Assembly: GCA_032207245.1 (NCBI GenBank)
Contig: CM063506.1
Coordinates: 40,378,842 to 40,442,841, forward strand
Reading direction: 5' to 3'
From: Pardosa pseudoannulata
Lineage: Eukaryota; Arthropoda; Arachnida; Araneae; Lycosidae
DNA: 64,000 nt
The position numbers were made by a program, and so were the translations under genes. Of the stretch, positions 33,501 through 39,266 are shown one piece after another (the first letter of the stretch is position 1; each line of letters opens with the position of its first letter). The notes under the pieces are model-generated. The model searched no databases. It was not told where the DNA came from and saw only the letters and a program-made list of their open reading frames with translations.

Positions 33501-34472
33501 TCAAATACAAAATTATAAATTATAGTAAATACTCGAAGTTTAGGTGAATTGTTCACACAGGATTACAATCTACCCATGTTGGTAAAAATCTTTTAAATTT
33601 TTGTTAGAAATATTAAGCATTAGAAGTGAAGTTATTTAAGTTAAGGTTTTTAATATAATATGATTAATGGTTAATTTTTCTTTATTCTATCTACTTTTTT
33701 ATTGTGTACAATATTATCTACTTGTGGCATTGTGAAATACATTTTTTTAATCCTTTGCCAATAAACTGTTAATTTTTTCATGGTGTTCAAACTTAAAAAT
33801 AAACTGTCAAATCAGATTCCAAATCATTAGTATTTCAATAAAAACAAATTCAAGTGAAAATATTGATTTGAATGTCAAATTAGAAAGTCCTTTAAGGAAT
33901 CTAATTTAACCAAGAGTTTCAATACTAAGGATATTTAAATGTTATTTTTTCTTTACAAATGCTAAGGGTATGTATGAGTTAATGTACCTTCTATTGCTGC
34001 TGCTGGTGCAGCACTTAATTAATGCAAAAAAAAAAAAAAAAAAAAAATTGTGTGTGCGAATATTCTTGACTTAAATCATGATAGTATAAATCAACCAACG
34101 CTACCAACCCTTCACTTAAAATTTTTTCTATATACTTATTTATACCTAAAATAATATATAGAACAAGGTTAGTTTAAACATCAATGGGTCAAAAAGCTGG
34201 TGTTTGTTCACAAATTAGTACTATGTCACATGTGGTAAATTCTGCTAGAAATTCAAGTCTAGCAGACATTTATTGATCCTTATTTTCACTAAAACAAAGC
34301 TAACACAGTGGCTATATTTCATAGGTAATTAAGATTCCTTCTAGAACTTTTTATTTTAAGTGATTAATTGTACAAAATCTTGAGCTATTTTTCATTATGT
34401 ATTTTATTGCTTTATAATGTAAATGCTGTATTAAGTTTTACGTTTTTATTTTCTTTCAGAATAAGGTATTGA
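2493..34472 (+). CDS. PSMB4: Proteasome subunit beta type-4 (20S core beta7), eight exons
   Basis: Joined coding exons are 2493-2620, 3654-3860, 7044-7127, 7213-7275, 27353-27434, 28200-28316, 30574-30662 and 34460-34472. All introns are GT-AG and every junction keeps frame. The total is 783 nt, 260 residues, against 264 in human PSMB4. Recognisable family segments are [17 protein letters not shown] near residue 46, [66 protein letters not shown] and [13 protein letters not shown]. Beta7 is a non-catalytic beta-ring subunit of the 20S proteasome. As expected, there is no catalytic threonine at the junction before PMVTG, and the first ~45 residues are the propeptide. The start at 2493 has A at -3 and G at +4. 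An in-frame ATG at 2391 would add 34 residues and is less likely. The 20-kb intron 4 is filled with nested transposons. Confidence 0.95.
2621..3653 (+). other. PSMB4 intron 1
   Basis: AT-rich intron with an A-run at about 3549-3567. I see no mobile element or RNA gene in it. Confidence 0.7.
3654..3860 (+). CDS. PSMB4: PSMB4 exon 2
   Basis: The acceptor TTTATATTTAG ends at 3653 and the donor GTAAGT begins at 3861. Encodes the N-terminal strands of the mature subunit, [11 protein letters not shown] through [12 protein letters not shown], the best-conserved part of the family. Confidence 0.95.
3923..4652. mobile_element. hAT-like non-autonomous element, 730 bp, with 8-bp TSD
   Basis: Flanked by a perfect 8-bp duplication ATTTGAGA (3915-3922 and 4653-4660). 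The left end reads TCGGTTTGGTCATTTTGCC. The right end reads GTGCCAACCCTA, which is an imperfect terminal inverted repeat of the hAT type (T/CAGGGTTGGCA). The interior is AT-rich, contains repeated TTTTGCCA motifs and a TA microsatellite at ~4287-4320, and has no transposase ORF. It lies in PSMB4 intron 2. The 8-bp duplication plus the terminus support a hAT-superfamily MITE-like element. Confidence 0.75.
4661..5740. other. AT-rich intronic stretch
   Basis: Part of PSMB4 intron 2. A short self-complementary stretch around TATCTGG/CCAGATA motifs at 5100-5160 hints at an old DNA transposon end. Nothing else is recognisable. Confidence 0.4.
5741..5959 (-). pseudogene. hAT transposase C-terminal (hATC) remnant
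   Basis: Minus-strand reading frame with [20 protein letters not shown] followed by [15 protein letters not shown]. This matches the hAT dimerisation domain pattern of LP-x(4-6)-ERxFSxFG...R-N-x-L-G...SKLVF. Only the last ~70 residues are present, so it is a truncated remnant. It lies in PSMB4 intron 2 and is read against the host gene. Confidence 0.65.
6156..6478 (-). mobile_element. LTR-like unit (~323 bp), minus orientation
   Basis: Read on the minus strand it begins TGTTGTAATAACACCCTG and ends CTCTTGCA, giving the TG...CA form of an LTR. Its first ~75 bases match the start of the LTR at 151 in opposite orientation. A G-rich CTCCGGGGATCA sits just upstream (6479-6490), as expected for a polypurine tract of a 3' LTR. 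Internal sequence of the element is not recognisable beyond that, and no target duplication is evident. Confidence 0.5.
6500..7043 (+). other. 3' part of PSMB4 intron 2
   Basis: AT-rich intron sequence leading to the exon 3 acceptor. No further feature is seen. Confidence 0.6.
7044..7127 (+). CDS. PSMB4: PSMB4 exon 3
   Basis: The acceptor ends TTTTATAG at 7043 and the donor is GTATGA at 7128. Encodes [20 protein letters not shown] then WLTRTLYNR, matching the beta7 segment that contains HSWLTRAMYSR in human. Confidence 0.93.
7213..7275 (+). CDS. PSMB4: PSMB4 exon 4
   Basis: Separated from exon 3 by an intron of only 85 bp. Encodes [20 protein letters not shown] and ends CC before the donor GTAAGT at 7276. 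Exon 5 supplies the third base of the proline codon, 20 kb away. Confidence 0.93.
8572..8784 (-). mobile_element. Left ~310-bp LTR-like repeat, first part (split by copia insertion)
   Basis: Plus-strand sequence from ACCTTCTCTCTTAAAAG to AAACTTGACGC matches 24051-24265 in direct orientation at roughly 85% by eye. Alignment to the right repeat resumes at 15659 after the copia block. So the copia-type element was inserted into this repeat. The direct-repeat arrangement suggests LTRs of a minus-orientation retroelement, but canonical TG...CA ends and a target duplication could not be confirmed. Confidence 0.65.
8785..9369 (-). repeat. Copia 3' LTR, 585 bp
   Basis: On the minus strand it begins TGTTAGGAAATATT and ends GTAACA, giving inverted TGTTA...TAACA-like ends. 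A TATA box, ATATAAAAG on the minus strand, is at 9144-9152. The terminal ~70 bp (plus strand 8785-8858) are repeated at 12360-12425 and 15201-15274, next to primer binding sites. This identifies the unit as the LTR. Confidence 0.75.
9505..10950 (-). pseudogene. Copia pol: reverse transcriptase and RNase H, broken
   Basis: Reading 3' to 5' along the plus strand, the fragments show the reverse transcriptase catalytic motif [11 protein letters not shown] (~10440), [14 protein letters not shown] (~10080) and the RNase H segments [20 protein letters not shown] (~9800). The C-terminal [14 protein letters not shown]...SKHVKYHFV...[10 protein letters not shown] follows (9505-9723). These are hallmark motifs of copia pol. 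The pieces lie in several short frames separated by stops and frameshifts, so no functional polyprotein is encoded. Confidence 0.85.
11065..11790 (-). pseudogene. 3' fragment of a second RNase H-type LINE
   Basis: Similar to the 3' end of the LINE at 16489-21762 over about 700 bp. On the minus strand it translates to pieces such as ILCE, FEFLG and RHLNIIGI that parallel the CRGC...HILCDC region of the longer copy. Divergence is clearly higher than between duplicated copies, so this is a related but separate insertion. It sits inside the copia element between the RT and integrase regions. Both edges are approximate. Confidence 0.6.
11794..12288 (-). pseudogene. Copia gag 5' part, copy A (duplicated)
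   Basis: The start ATG at 12286-12288 opens [20 protein letters not shown], a typical copia gag N-terminus. A TGA stop replaces the Arg codon present in copy B. Further down, [20 protein letters not shown] and [17 protein letters not shown] are identical to copy B (14627-14869). At about 11911 the similarity to copy B ends abruptly and an unrelated reading frame follows. This is a rearranged duplicate of the element's 5' end. Confidence 0.75.
12345..12359 (-). promoter_or_regulatory. Copia primer binding site, copy A
   Basis: The plus strand reads CTGGGCCCATAACCC directly next to the LTR terminus at 12360. This matches the anticodon-arm region of initiator tRNA-Met, the half-tRNA primer known for copia elements. 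Confidence 0.75.
12360..12425 (-). repeat. Truncated copia 5' LTR stub, copy A
   Basis: Starts TGTTACCTCCCAC next to the primer site and ends GTTGTTAGCA. It then breaks directly into hnRNP-derived sequence at 12426. The same break point occurs in copy B. Confidence 0.7.
12426..12936 (-). pseudogene. hnRNP A/B-like processed fragment, copy A
   Basis: Minus-strand translation gives most of RRM1 and the first part of RRM2 of an hnRNP A1/A2-B1-type RNA-binding protein. Visible pieces are [20 protein letters not shown] (degenerate RNP1), [35 protein letters not shown] (RNP2) and [19 protein letters not shown] (RNP1). The RRM1 RNP2 region around FINSLH carries stops, and the RNP residues deviate from consensus. 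No intron interrupts the two RRMs, so this is a cDNA-derived copy. It stops in mid RRM2 where it is fused to the copia LTR stub. Known intact family members shuttle and splice pre-mRNA; this copy is not functional as a whole. Confidence 0.8.
12765..13111. repeat. Tandem duplication of a 172-bp unit
   Basis: Positions 12765-12936 and 12940-13111 are identical by eye, with period 175 and a GTG spacer. The unit contains the RRM1 start of the hnRNP fragment and its upstream sequence. The second copy runs straight into copia integrase-side sequence at 13112. Confidence 0.9.
13112..14010 (-). pseudogene. Copia integrase region, broken
   Basis: On the minus strand, after an HHCC-type zinc region ([10 protein letters not shown] ... 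NFKCEPCAL), the core shows [12 protein letters not shown]...LTITDDFS (first Asp), [20 protein letters not shown] (second Asp) and INTYSPEQN (Glu). This is the copia D-D-E catalytic core. The final Glu motif has lost the usual Gly after Asn, and the frame shifts between the first and second Asp. Pol 'bridge' sequence rich in Glu/Pro follows at 13112-13290. Confidence 0.8.
14014..14450 (-). pseudogene. Copia gag zinc knuckle and protease region
   Basis: A CCHC zinc knuckle [14 protein letters not shown] is encoded at about 14406-14447. In another frame follow [18 protein letters not shown] and [16 protein letters not shown], the copia aspartic protease pattern. The catalytic Asp-Ser/Thr-Gly is replaced by Asp-Met-Ala, so the protease would be inactive even without the frameshift. 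Confidence 0.75.
14600..15129 (-). pseudogene. Copia gag, copy B
   Basis: The ATG at 15127-15129 starts [10 protein letters not shown], with [13 protein letters not shown] intact where copy A has a stop. [40 protein letters not shown] and [16 protein letters not shown] follow. These are features of the copia gag (UBN2-type) domain. Frameshifts near 15000-14900 break it. Adjacent to the protease/integrase region, this copy occupies the original gag position. Confidence 0.78.
15186..15200 (-). promoter_or_regulatory. Copia primer binding site, copy B (mutated)
   Basis: CTGGGCTTATAACCC on the plus strand has two changes from copy A's CTGGGCCCATAACCC. It lies directly next to the LTR stub at 15201. 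Confidence 0.65.
15201..15274 (-). repeat. Truncated copia 5' LTR stub, copy B
   Basis: TGTTACCTCCCACTC... to ...TTTGCA, matching 8785-8858 of the complete LTR. The other ~510 bp of the 5' LTR are absent; hnRNP sequence begins at 15275. Confidence 0.72.
15275..15658 (-). pseudogene. hnRNP A/B-like processed fragment, copy B
   Basis: Identical by eye over ~384 bp to the start of copy A (12426-12809), with the same protein-level features ([44 protein letters not shown]). It ends at 15658 in RRM1, where the interrupted ~310-bp LTR-like repeat resumes. Like copy A, it is joined to the copia LTR stub at the identical base. Confidence 0.8.
15659..15748 (-). mobile_element. Left ~310-bp LTR-like repeat, second part
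   Basis: CGCCAGTGCGTCAAAAAGAC to ...CTGACAGAGA matches 24272-24360 in the right repeat. With 8572-8784 it reconstitutes a unit of about 303 bp. Confidence 0.68.
15749..16476 (-). mobile_element. Retroelement-like body, downstream part
   Basis: Lies between the left repeat and the LINE. On the minus strand an open stretch (16476-16275) continues the frame that enters the LINE on the other side: [20 protein letters not shown] then [19 protein letters not shown] do not recognise the family. Long A-runs occur at ~15945 and ~16031. It is probably the same element as 21775-24050. Confidence 0.4.
16477..16488. repeat. LINE target-site duplication, left
   Basis: GATTTTTGTGTA, repeated without mismatch at 21763-21774. 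Confidence 0.88.
16606..20196 (-). pseudogene. LINE ORF2: endonuclease, reverse transcriptase, RNase H (frameshifted)
   Basis: The start ATG at 20194-20196 encodes [14 protein letters not shown] then [14 protein letters not shown], the first endonuclease motifs. Later, [23 protein letters not shown] and [11 protein letters not shown] complete an apurinic-type endonuclease. The RT shows [37 protein letters not shown] and [12 protein letters not shown]. RNase H includes [20 protein letters not shown], and the C-terminus has [18 protein letters not shown]. Frame changes occur at ~18.64, ~18.31 and ~17.4 kb, and the EN/RT junction (18.9-19.5 kb) is also broken. Confidence 0.88.
20420..21699 (-). 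pseudogene. LINE ORF1 with DUF4780-like domain (one frameshift)
   Basis: Two overlapping pieces. The first (21699-21226) is Ser-rich and low in complexity. The second (21169-20420) begins [20 protein letters not shown] and contains [38 protein letters not shown] and [19 protein letters not shown]. This is the pattern of the DUF4780-type ORF1 domain found in arthropod LINEs. A +1 shift near 21230 separates the pieces; the frame [20 protein letters not shown] reads into the second. ORF1 proteins of this group bind element RNA. No CCHC knuckles are visible. Confidence 0.72.
21763..21774. repeat. LINE target-site duplication, right
   Basis: GATTTTTGTGTA, identical to 16477-16488. Confidence 0.88.
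21775..24050 (-). mobile_element. Retroelement-like body with unrecognised broken ORFs
   Basis: From the right repeat inward on the minus strand, a Glu-rich ORF starts [20 protein letters not shown] and has a coiled-coil-like [20 protein letters not shown] region. That is reminiscent of arthropod Gag N-termini. Further pieces are [20 protein letters not shown] (~22.85 kb), [20 protein letters not shown] (~22.6 kb) and [20 protein letters not shown] (~22.0 kb). The last leads into [19 protein letters not shown], which resumes beyond the LINE at 16476. No reverse transcriptase, integrase or protease motif is visible in the ~3 kb total. It is probably a non-autonomous or internally deleted LTR element. 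Confidence 0.45.
24051..24360 (-). mobile_element. Right ~310-bp LTR-like repeat (5' side of minus-oriented element)
   Basis: Complete copy of the unit split at 8572-8784/15659-15748. It starts ACCTTCTCTCTTAAAAG and ends CCACTGACAGAGA on the plus strand. A Gag-like ORF starts just inside it on the minus strand, as expected for a 5' LTR. Canonical TG/CA ends are not conserved in both copies. Confidence 0.62.
24361..27352 (+). other. 3' part of PSMB4 intron 4
   Basis: About 3 kb of AT-rich intron. No ORF, RNA gene or recognisable transposon was seen before exon 5. Confidence 0.55.
27353..27434 (+). CDS. PSMB4: PSMB4 exon 5
   Basis: The acceptor TTCTGTTGTAG ends at 27352 and the donor GTAGAT follows at 27435. 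Encodes [20 protein letters not shown] then FGAHLSQ. This is the beta7 block with FLGYVD...GYGAYLAQ in human. Confidence 0.94.
27435..28199 (+). other. PSMB4 intron 5 with TA microsatellite
   Basis: Contains a (TA)n run at about 27549-27588. Otherwise plain AT-rich intron. Confidence 0.65.
28200..28316 (+). CDS. PSMB4: PSMB4 exon 6
   Basis: Phase-0 exon of exactly 39 codons, with acceptor GCATATCAG and donor GTATGT. Encodes [20 protein letters not shown] through [12 protein letters not shown], including the conserved LYxRDARS motif. Confidence 0.94.
28317..29858 (+). other. PSMB4 intron 6, 5' part
   Basis: AT-rich intron. Two CATCCCATCC-like motifs around 29465-29500 and 29810 (TGTCCCATCC) recur near 30300 (ATGTCCCATCCATC). 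They may mark a decayed repeat. No gene is seen. Confidence 0.4.
29871..30027 (+). mobile_element. tRNA-derived SINE with target-site duplication
   Basis: About 157 bp, starting GTTAGGGTGCTGG (box A-like). It has a perfect box B GGTTCGAATCC at 29905-29915 and a body with GTTGTGTTGCAAAAAGTAG then ACCGTAGCACTC. Flanks TATGTTACTTTA (29859-29870) and CATGTTACTTTT (30028-30039) form a near-perfect duplication. The 3' body recurs at 56557-56640. A functional tRNA is excluded because there is no acceptor or anticodon-stem pairing. Confidence 0.78.
30574..30662 (+). CDS. PSMB4: PSMB4 exon 7
   Basis: The acceptor TTTATGTCTAG ends at 30573. Encodes [20 protein letters not shown] then VDWSTAHYQ, with two bases of an Arg codon before the donor GTAACT at 30663. 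If this donor were not used, translation would stop at TAA 30664-30666. Confidence 0.92.
31254..32002. mobile_element. hAT-like non-autonomous element, 749 bp
   Basis: The left end CAGGGTTAGCAAGG and right end TTGCCAACCCTG form a terminal inverted repeat of about 12 bp. Flanking octamers TGAGCCAG and TGGGTCAC agree at five positions, suggesting a decayed 8-bp duplication. No transposase ORF. The length and termini are similar to the element at 3923-4652. Confidence 0.6.
32119..32180. repeat. Perfect 24-bp inverted repeat with 14-nt loop
   Basis: The left arm 32119-32142 and right arm 32157-32180 are exactly complementary, with ATACAATTTT inside the left arm. The arms are AT-rich and lie in PSMB4 intron 7. 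Confidence 0.85.
34460..34472 (+). CDS. PSMB4: PSMB4 exon 8, 13-nt terminal coding exon
   Basis: The pyrimidine-rich acceptor TTTTATTTTCTTTCAG ends at 34459. The exon adds A-ATA-AGG-TAT-TGA, so the protein ends HYQRIRY. That gives six residues after the conserved His, the same number as in human PSMB4. An AATAAA signal lies 64 bp after the stop. The exon is tiny, so it rests on splice signals and length rather than conserved sequence. Confidence 0.75.
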
Positions 34473-34535
34473 AGATGAGGACATTGTGTAACAAGTTATT
34501 TATGTAAAACTTTTTTATAAAACATTTGGCAAGTA

Positions 34536-34541
34536 AATAAA
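34536..34541 (+). terminator. PSMB4: Polyadenylation signal of PSMB4
   Basis: AATAAA is located 64 bp after the TGA stop of exon 8, in a normal position for a short 3' UTR. Confidence 0.65.
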
Positions 34542-36840
34542 ATATTCCACAAACCTATAAATGTTTCACATTTTCTTTTTAATGCAAAGATGGTTGCAGC
34601 ATTGAACGAGTATGAGAGATTTTCTGGTACTAAACTGAACTTTATGGAATATGGCAGAGAAAAAAATTGAGATATTGGAACTCTTAACTGTGCATGTTTT
34701 GGTATTTTGATGTGGGATAAAATTTCTAAATGTATGGTTAACTAATTTTCCAGCCACCCTCCTTGCCGTTTCTCCTTTCAAAGCAGTTACCTTCATGAAT
34801 TCCATTTGGAATTTGTCATATCATTCAAAAACTCCCCATTTGAAAGTTGTCTGGCTACTTTTAGGTTATTTATTTTCCAGGTTTGGGACACAAAATATTT
34901 AATTATCTTTTTGTAATGAATTTTCCCCTCAAATGTGTTTATATGTACATAAAAAGTTGTTCATTAAAATTTCAATTTTAGAAAACTTTAAAAATGAAAG
35001 GCATTTTAATTTAACTCTCACATGAACAGCTATTTTTAAATGTTATTTATTTATATATTTTTAAATAATTTCTCTTTGAAATTTTGAAAAATATTACTTT
35101 TAATTTAAAAAATTTCGACAAATAAATTAAAGAATAGCTGTATTTAATTTCAATCCTGTAATTAAAATAGAATTTTAGATATATCAATTTGAATTTGACA
35201 AATTTTGAAAAGGTCATTCTAAGATAATTGGACTGATTAAAGTGGTTAAGGATAATATAATATAATACATGTATGAAAATTATATAGAGAAAAAGGTTTT
35301 ATAGGATGCAATATAAGACAATATTGTAGCCAAAATCAAGGTTTTTTTTTGGGGGGGGGGGAGAGGCAATTTAAACTGGACTTAGCCCTGTTTGAGCACC
35401 CCCTCCATGAAATTTCACTAACTCTAAACTGAAACATAAAATGTAGTAAAATATTTAAAATTTAATAATTTTGTTTCAGAATTAAGTTTTGAATAAGTAT
35501 GAGATTGAAAAAATTATATTTGAAAATGTATTTTCGTTAAATTTAATGCAGTAACTGTAGCCTGTCTCTCCCCTGATATAGAATGTTTAAATTTTTCATG
35601 GAAAAAGAGCGTTTAAAAAAGTTAATGTAAAATGTATTTAAATAAGAAATATTTTTTTTTACACAAATTAAAATATACTTGGATTTAGAGTATTAAATAT
35701 ATTTTGTGATTGTTTTCAAAATAAAGGATAATGTATAACCAACTGTAGTTTTTGCCTGTGTATCTAATATCTTTTACTCTTTTTCTGTAGATGTTATGTT
35801 TAGAAGCACACTTCATGCATCTTCTCCTTGGCTCAGTTTATGTATGATGTATATAGCTTGGGAAATAACATTCAGTTAATTGTAATGAATTGCCTAAGTA
35901 TTTGAAACAAGTAGCTGATTGATGTTTAGTATGGTATATTTCAATAATTTTTTCAATTGACATTCCTTTTTATAGAAAACAAAAGAATTTGATAAATCTA
36001 AAAGATGTTGAAAAATTTCCTTTTAGTATTTCTTTTACTCTTAATTATTGCACTGATAAACAATTGGTCAGTCATATCTACACTACCCATTGTTTTGCTA
36101 TAATCGAATGTAATATTCAGTTTTGAAATAGTTTAACCTTTTCAAACTTCAATGATAGTTTATCCATCTATTGTCAAAGGCATGCATACTTCCTTTTTTT
36201 TTTCTTTTTTATAATGTTTTCTTTTTAAATTGTAATTTTCCCCAATTTTGTTCTTTTTAATAATAGAGGCATACCTGGTTTAACTATTCCATATATCAGT
36301 TTTATTTTCGATTAAAATCTGTGACAGTTCTAGAGATGTGTAAACAAACATTTTTAGTTAGTAATTAAGGAATATCATTTCTTTCTCAATTGACTTATTA
36401 AGCTCTGAACAGATTTTATTGATAAACAATATTTTTAATGCATTATAAAGTTTCCTTTCTTGTGTAATTTATTAATGTCTAAATGAAGATTTGCACAGCA
36501 TGAAGTTTAATACTGAATCGGGATAATTTTGGTTATATATATGTTTTCACGATAATCTTTCAAAAAGTAACATTAAGGACTCGCCAACCAAGATATTTTC
36601 TTCTAGAACGTAAACAGTTGAAAATTTATTTATGTGCTGAAACACAAAACTTTTCTCAATTTTGAACAGTTTGTGAGGTTTTTTGCTTTTTTATCAGAAT
36701 GAGTGAAAGGCAATATTCACTGATTATGAAATTCTTACATTTTCCTGGAATGAGGGGGAGAAAAGTTTCACAGCATATTTAGTCCAAAACCAACTTTCTT
36801 GGGGGTGGGGTTTGATTTATTCTTTTTAATATAATTAAAG
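34542..36840. other. Intergenic DNA downstream of PSMB4
   Basis: AT-rich. A T-run/G-run and CACCCCCTCCATG stretch at ~35340-35410 may be a decayed transposon end. No gene recognised. Confidence 0.45.
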
Positions 36841-36927
36841 CAACATAAATCTGTGAGGAAGGGGGAGGGGGGAGGTAGACTGGAAGCTGTGCAGGTCTAG
36901 AGATTAGCTGGCAGATCTACAGGCTTA

Positions 36928-37667
36928 GCTCATTCTCACAGGTGTCCGCTGTTCCATACAATACTGATTAGAGATCAGCACACAATCACTGGCAGCCCCC
37001 ACCACTTGCGCCCAGGTCAGTGGCCCCCAGGGCCCCCCCCCCACATGAAGGGCCCATCTCACCCGCTGGCAATTTAAGTGAACACTCAGGGCCCCGCACA
37101 CCCACCAGTGTTGCAAGTGGGCCCCCCAAGCCTGGATGCCCCGCCCCCCCCCGTACTCGCCGCCCCGCCACCCGGGGGATTCGCCCATTTCTCCCCGAAG
37201 CCGCGGTGGCACATCCCCCCCCCCCGTCCCCCCCCCCCCAAGGGCTGCGTCCTGGCAGCAGCTATGCCACGGGCAGTGACAGTTGCCCCCGGCCCGGCCC
37301 CCCTCCGCCCCGCGGGCCCCCCCCCCCCGGGCAGGGCTGCCGGTAGGGGCCCAAACAAGGATGTTTGGGGGCGCCCGGGAAGGGTGTCTGGAGTGCTGAG
37401 AGTGTGACGTGGGGTGTTACAGAGGGGCAGGGGGAGGCTCCCAGGGGGGGGTTGAGTAATACGGCCGCCGTGTTGAAACAGGATGACTCAGGGAGTCTGG
37501 CTATGTGCATGGTTGCAGGAATGGGGCTTCATGGGTAAAAAGATTAGTTGCAATAACAAATGTAATCTAAATTAAAAGCCCAAAAAGAACTGATTATGAT
37601 GATGAAGACAGCAAGTTCTTAGCTCATTCTCACTTACAGGTGTCCATTGCTGTTCCATACAATACTA
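36928..37667. repeat. GC-rich block between direct repeats
   Basis: A block of very high GC (about 36990-37460), with many C and G homopolymers, in a window that is otherwise strongly AT-rich. It is bracketed by a direct repeat, AGCTCATTCTCAC...AGGTGTCC...GCTGTTCCATACAATACT, at 36928-36967 and 37620-37667. Open frames occur on both strands, as in any GC-rich low-complexity DNA, and none has domain-like features. It may be an inserted repeat, a transposon, or misassembled foreign DNA. Confidence 0.55.
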
Positions 37668-37679
37668 TTTTAGTATAGT

Positions 37680-39105
37680 TTTTTTAAATTTTCTCTCACA
37701 AATGCACAGATCATTTCATTTACATTATTATAAAAGAAAATATTTGGTATTCGAAAAGGATGCACATAATTAATTTCAGTCCTGGATTTCCCACAAAAAG
37801 AAATTTCAGTGATGCTACTGTGTCTTGAATCTAAGGAACACCAGTCTTACACTTTATCTTCACTTTCTCATCACTGAAGCTTTTGGTTTCATTATCAGAT
37901 GAGCTCACAATTAAAAAAATGTATCTATTGTAATTTAATTTTATGAAAATACAATTAAATATCTATCTACAAAATCTTAATTCACACTAACATCCAACTG
38001 GGATTGAAACTTCAAGCAGTCAACAGAAATATAACATCAGGACTGAATAATTTATAAAAGCGTAAAGTATATCATTCAATATAGTTAGGTGATTTCAAAA
38101 AAAAGCTTTACTTAACACTATGGATTTGATTATTTTTGTATTTAAAATAAAAGCCATTTTCCTCCAATTCAAAATATTTGTCAAAGATTTTATGAAGTCA
38201 TTCCAAAAGCTACTGTCTGGCAATCAGAGTAGGAGCGTTTGGAGTTGGGTGGCCATTTCTCATGAAGCAGAGAGGGTTGGCACATCAATTTTTTTTTTTA
38301 TTGGTCCCAATACTTTTCCCCCTGTCATTTTTAATTCAACATATTTTAAGCTTACCTAACCCCACCTCCTATGCTGACAAAAATGTAAACAAAAGTAAAT
38401 TTAACTGTTAGTCACTTAACTGTTGCTTTAGCCAATAGCAATCTGTTATATCCTGTTTGTTTTCCATTTTTGCACATATTTAATGTTAACAGTTTGACTA
38501 CTGTGCAAGTATAAGTACTGTATCGCTTAAAGTGTTAATCATTACCTTTATTATTATTTTTTTTTTGCTTGGGCTCCAGTTACTGGTAGTCATTTTGCAG
38601 CAGGCTTGTCTGTGACGTAAACAAGATAAAATGTTTTGGGAGAGTTTTTAGTTCTTTTGCTTAATCATTGTTTATAACCTGTGTTAATTTAACTGTTTTT
38701 CACTCTACAAATGAACTCTCTGTAGAGTGTTTGACGTGAAAATCTATGCTTTGGTCATAACAAGATCACTAAATCAAAAACTTCCCTTCAGCTTACACAG
38801 AGCAGGTGCAAAATAATCCCCAGTGTATTGCACCAAAATTCAATATAATCCCTGAATAGTTTGACAACATGTAATCTGCCAGACAAATTGCACATTGATG
38901 AAATAAATGGATGATCAGGCAATCTGTCTATGAATATACATGCATGGCTGAATCATTGTTGGCACTGCCAGAGAATGGGTTAAATGTCTTCAACATTAAA
39001 AAAAAACAAAAAAGATTGATACAAAACTTGTTAATGTTGAAATTTATAAGAAACAGTAATTATACAAGTAATTAAATATCTAAATTTTAGTATTATAAAA
39101 TGAAA
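37680..39105. other. Intergenic DNA between convergent PSMB4 and SRP19
   Basis: AT-rich. Short ORFs only, and no feature that I can support. Confidence 0.45.
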
Positions 39106-39111
39106 TTTATT
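39106..39111 (-). terminator. SRP19: Polyadenylation signal of SRP19
   Basis: AATAAA on the minus strand, 25 nt after the SRP19 stop codon. Confidence 0.6.
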
Positions 39112-39135
39112 TAATACAACATAGTTAAATGAATA

Positions 39136-39266
39136 TCATCGCCTTTTCTTTTTGTTTCCTTTTTTAGCTGCTTGGACATTTTGAGCCTGTTCGCTGGTAC
39201 CTTTGTTCTGAGTTCTGCTCTTTAATTTTGGTATCATTTCTGCCACATAGATCAAAACCTCTCTTT
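39136..39266 (-). CDS. SRP19: SRP19 exon 5
   Basis: The acceptor TTCCTTTTCAG precedes the exon. Encodes [20 protein letters not shown] and the basic tail ending KKKRR, stop TGA at 39136-39138. Confidence 0.95.

Larger units (their letters stand above)
30663..34459 (+). other. PSMB4 intron 7
   Basis: A 3.8-kb intron before a 13-nt coding exon. Contains a hAT-like element (31254-32002) and a perfect 24-bp hairpin (32119-32180). Long A-runs occur at about 34026-34047. Confidence 0.65.

Noticed and set aside
36925..37510. Overlapping long ORFs in the GC-rich block
   Set aside because: GC-rich low-complexity DNA lacks stop codons by chance. Translations are Pro/Gly/Ala runs without domains, and all frames are open.
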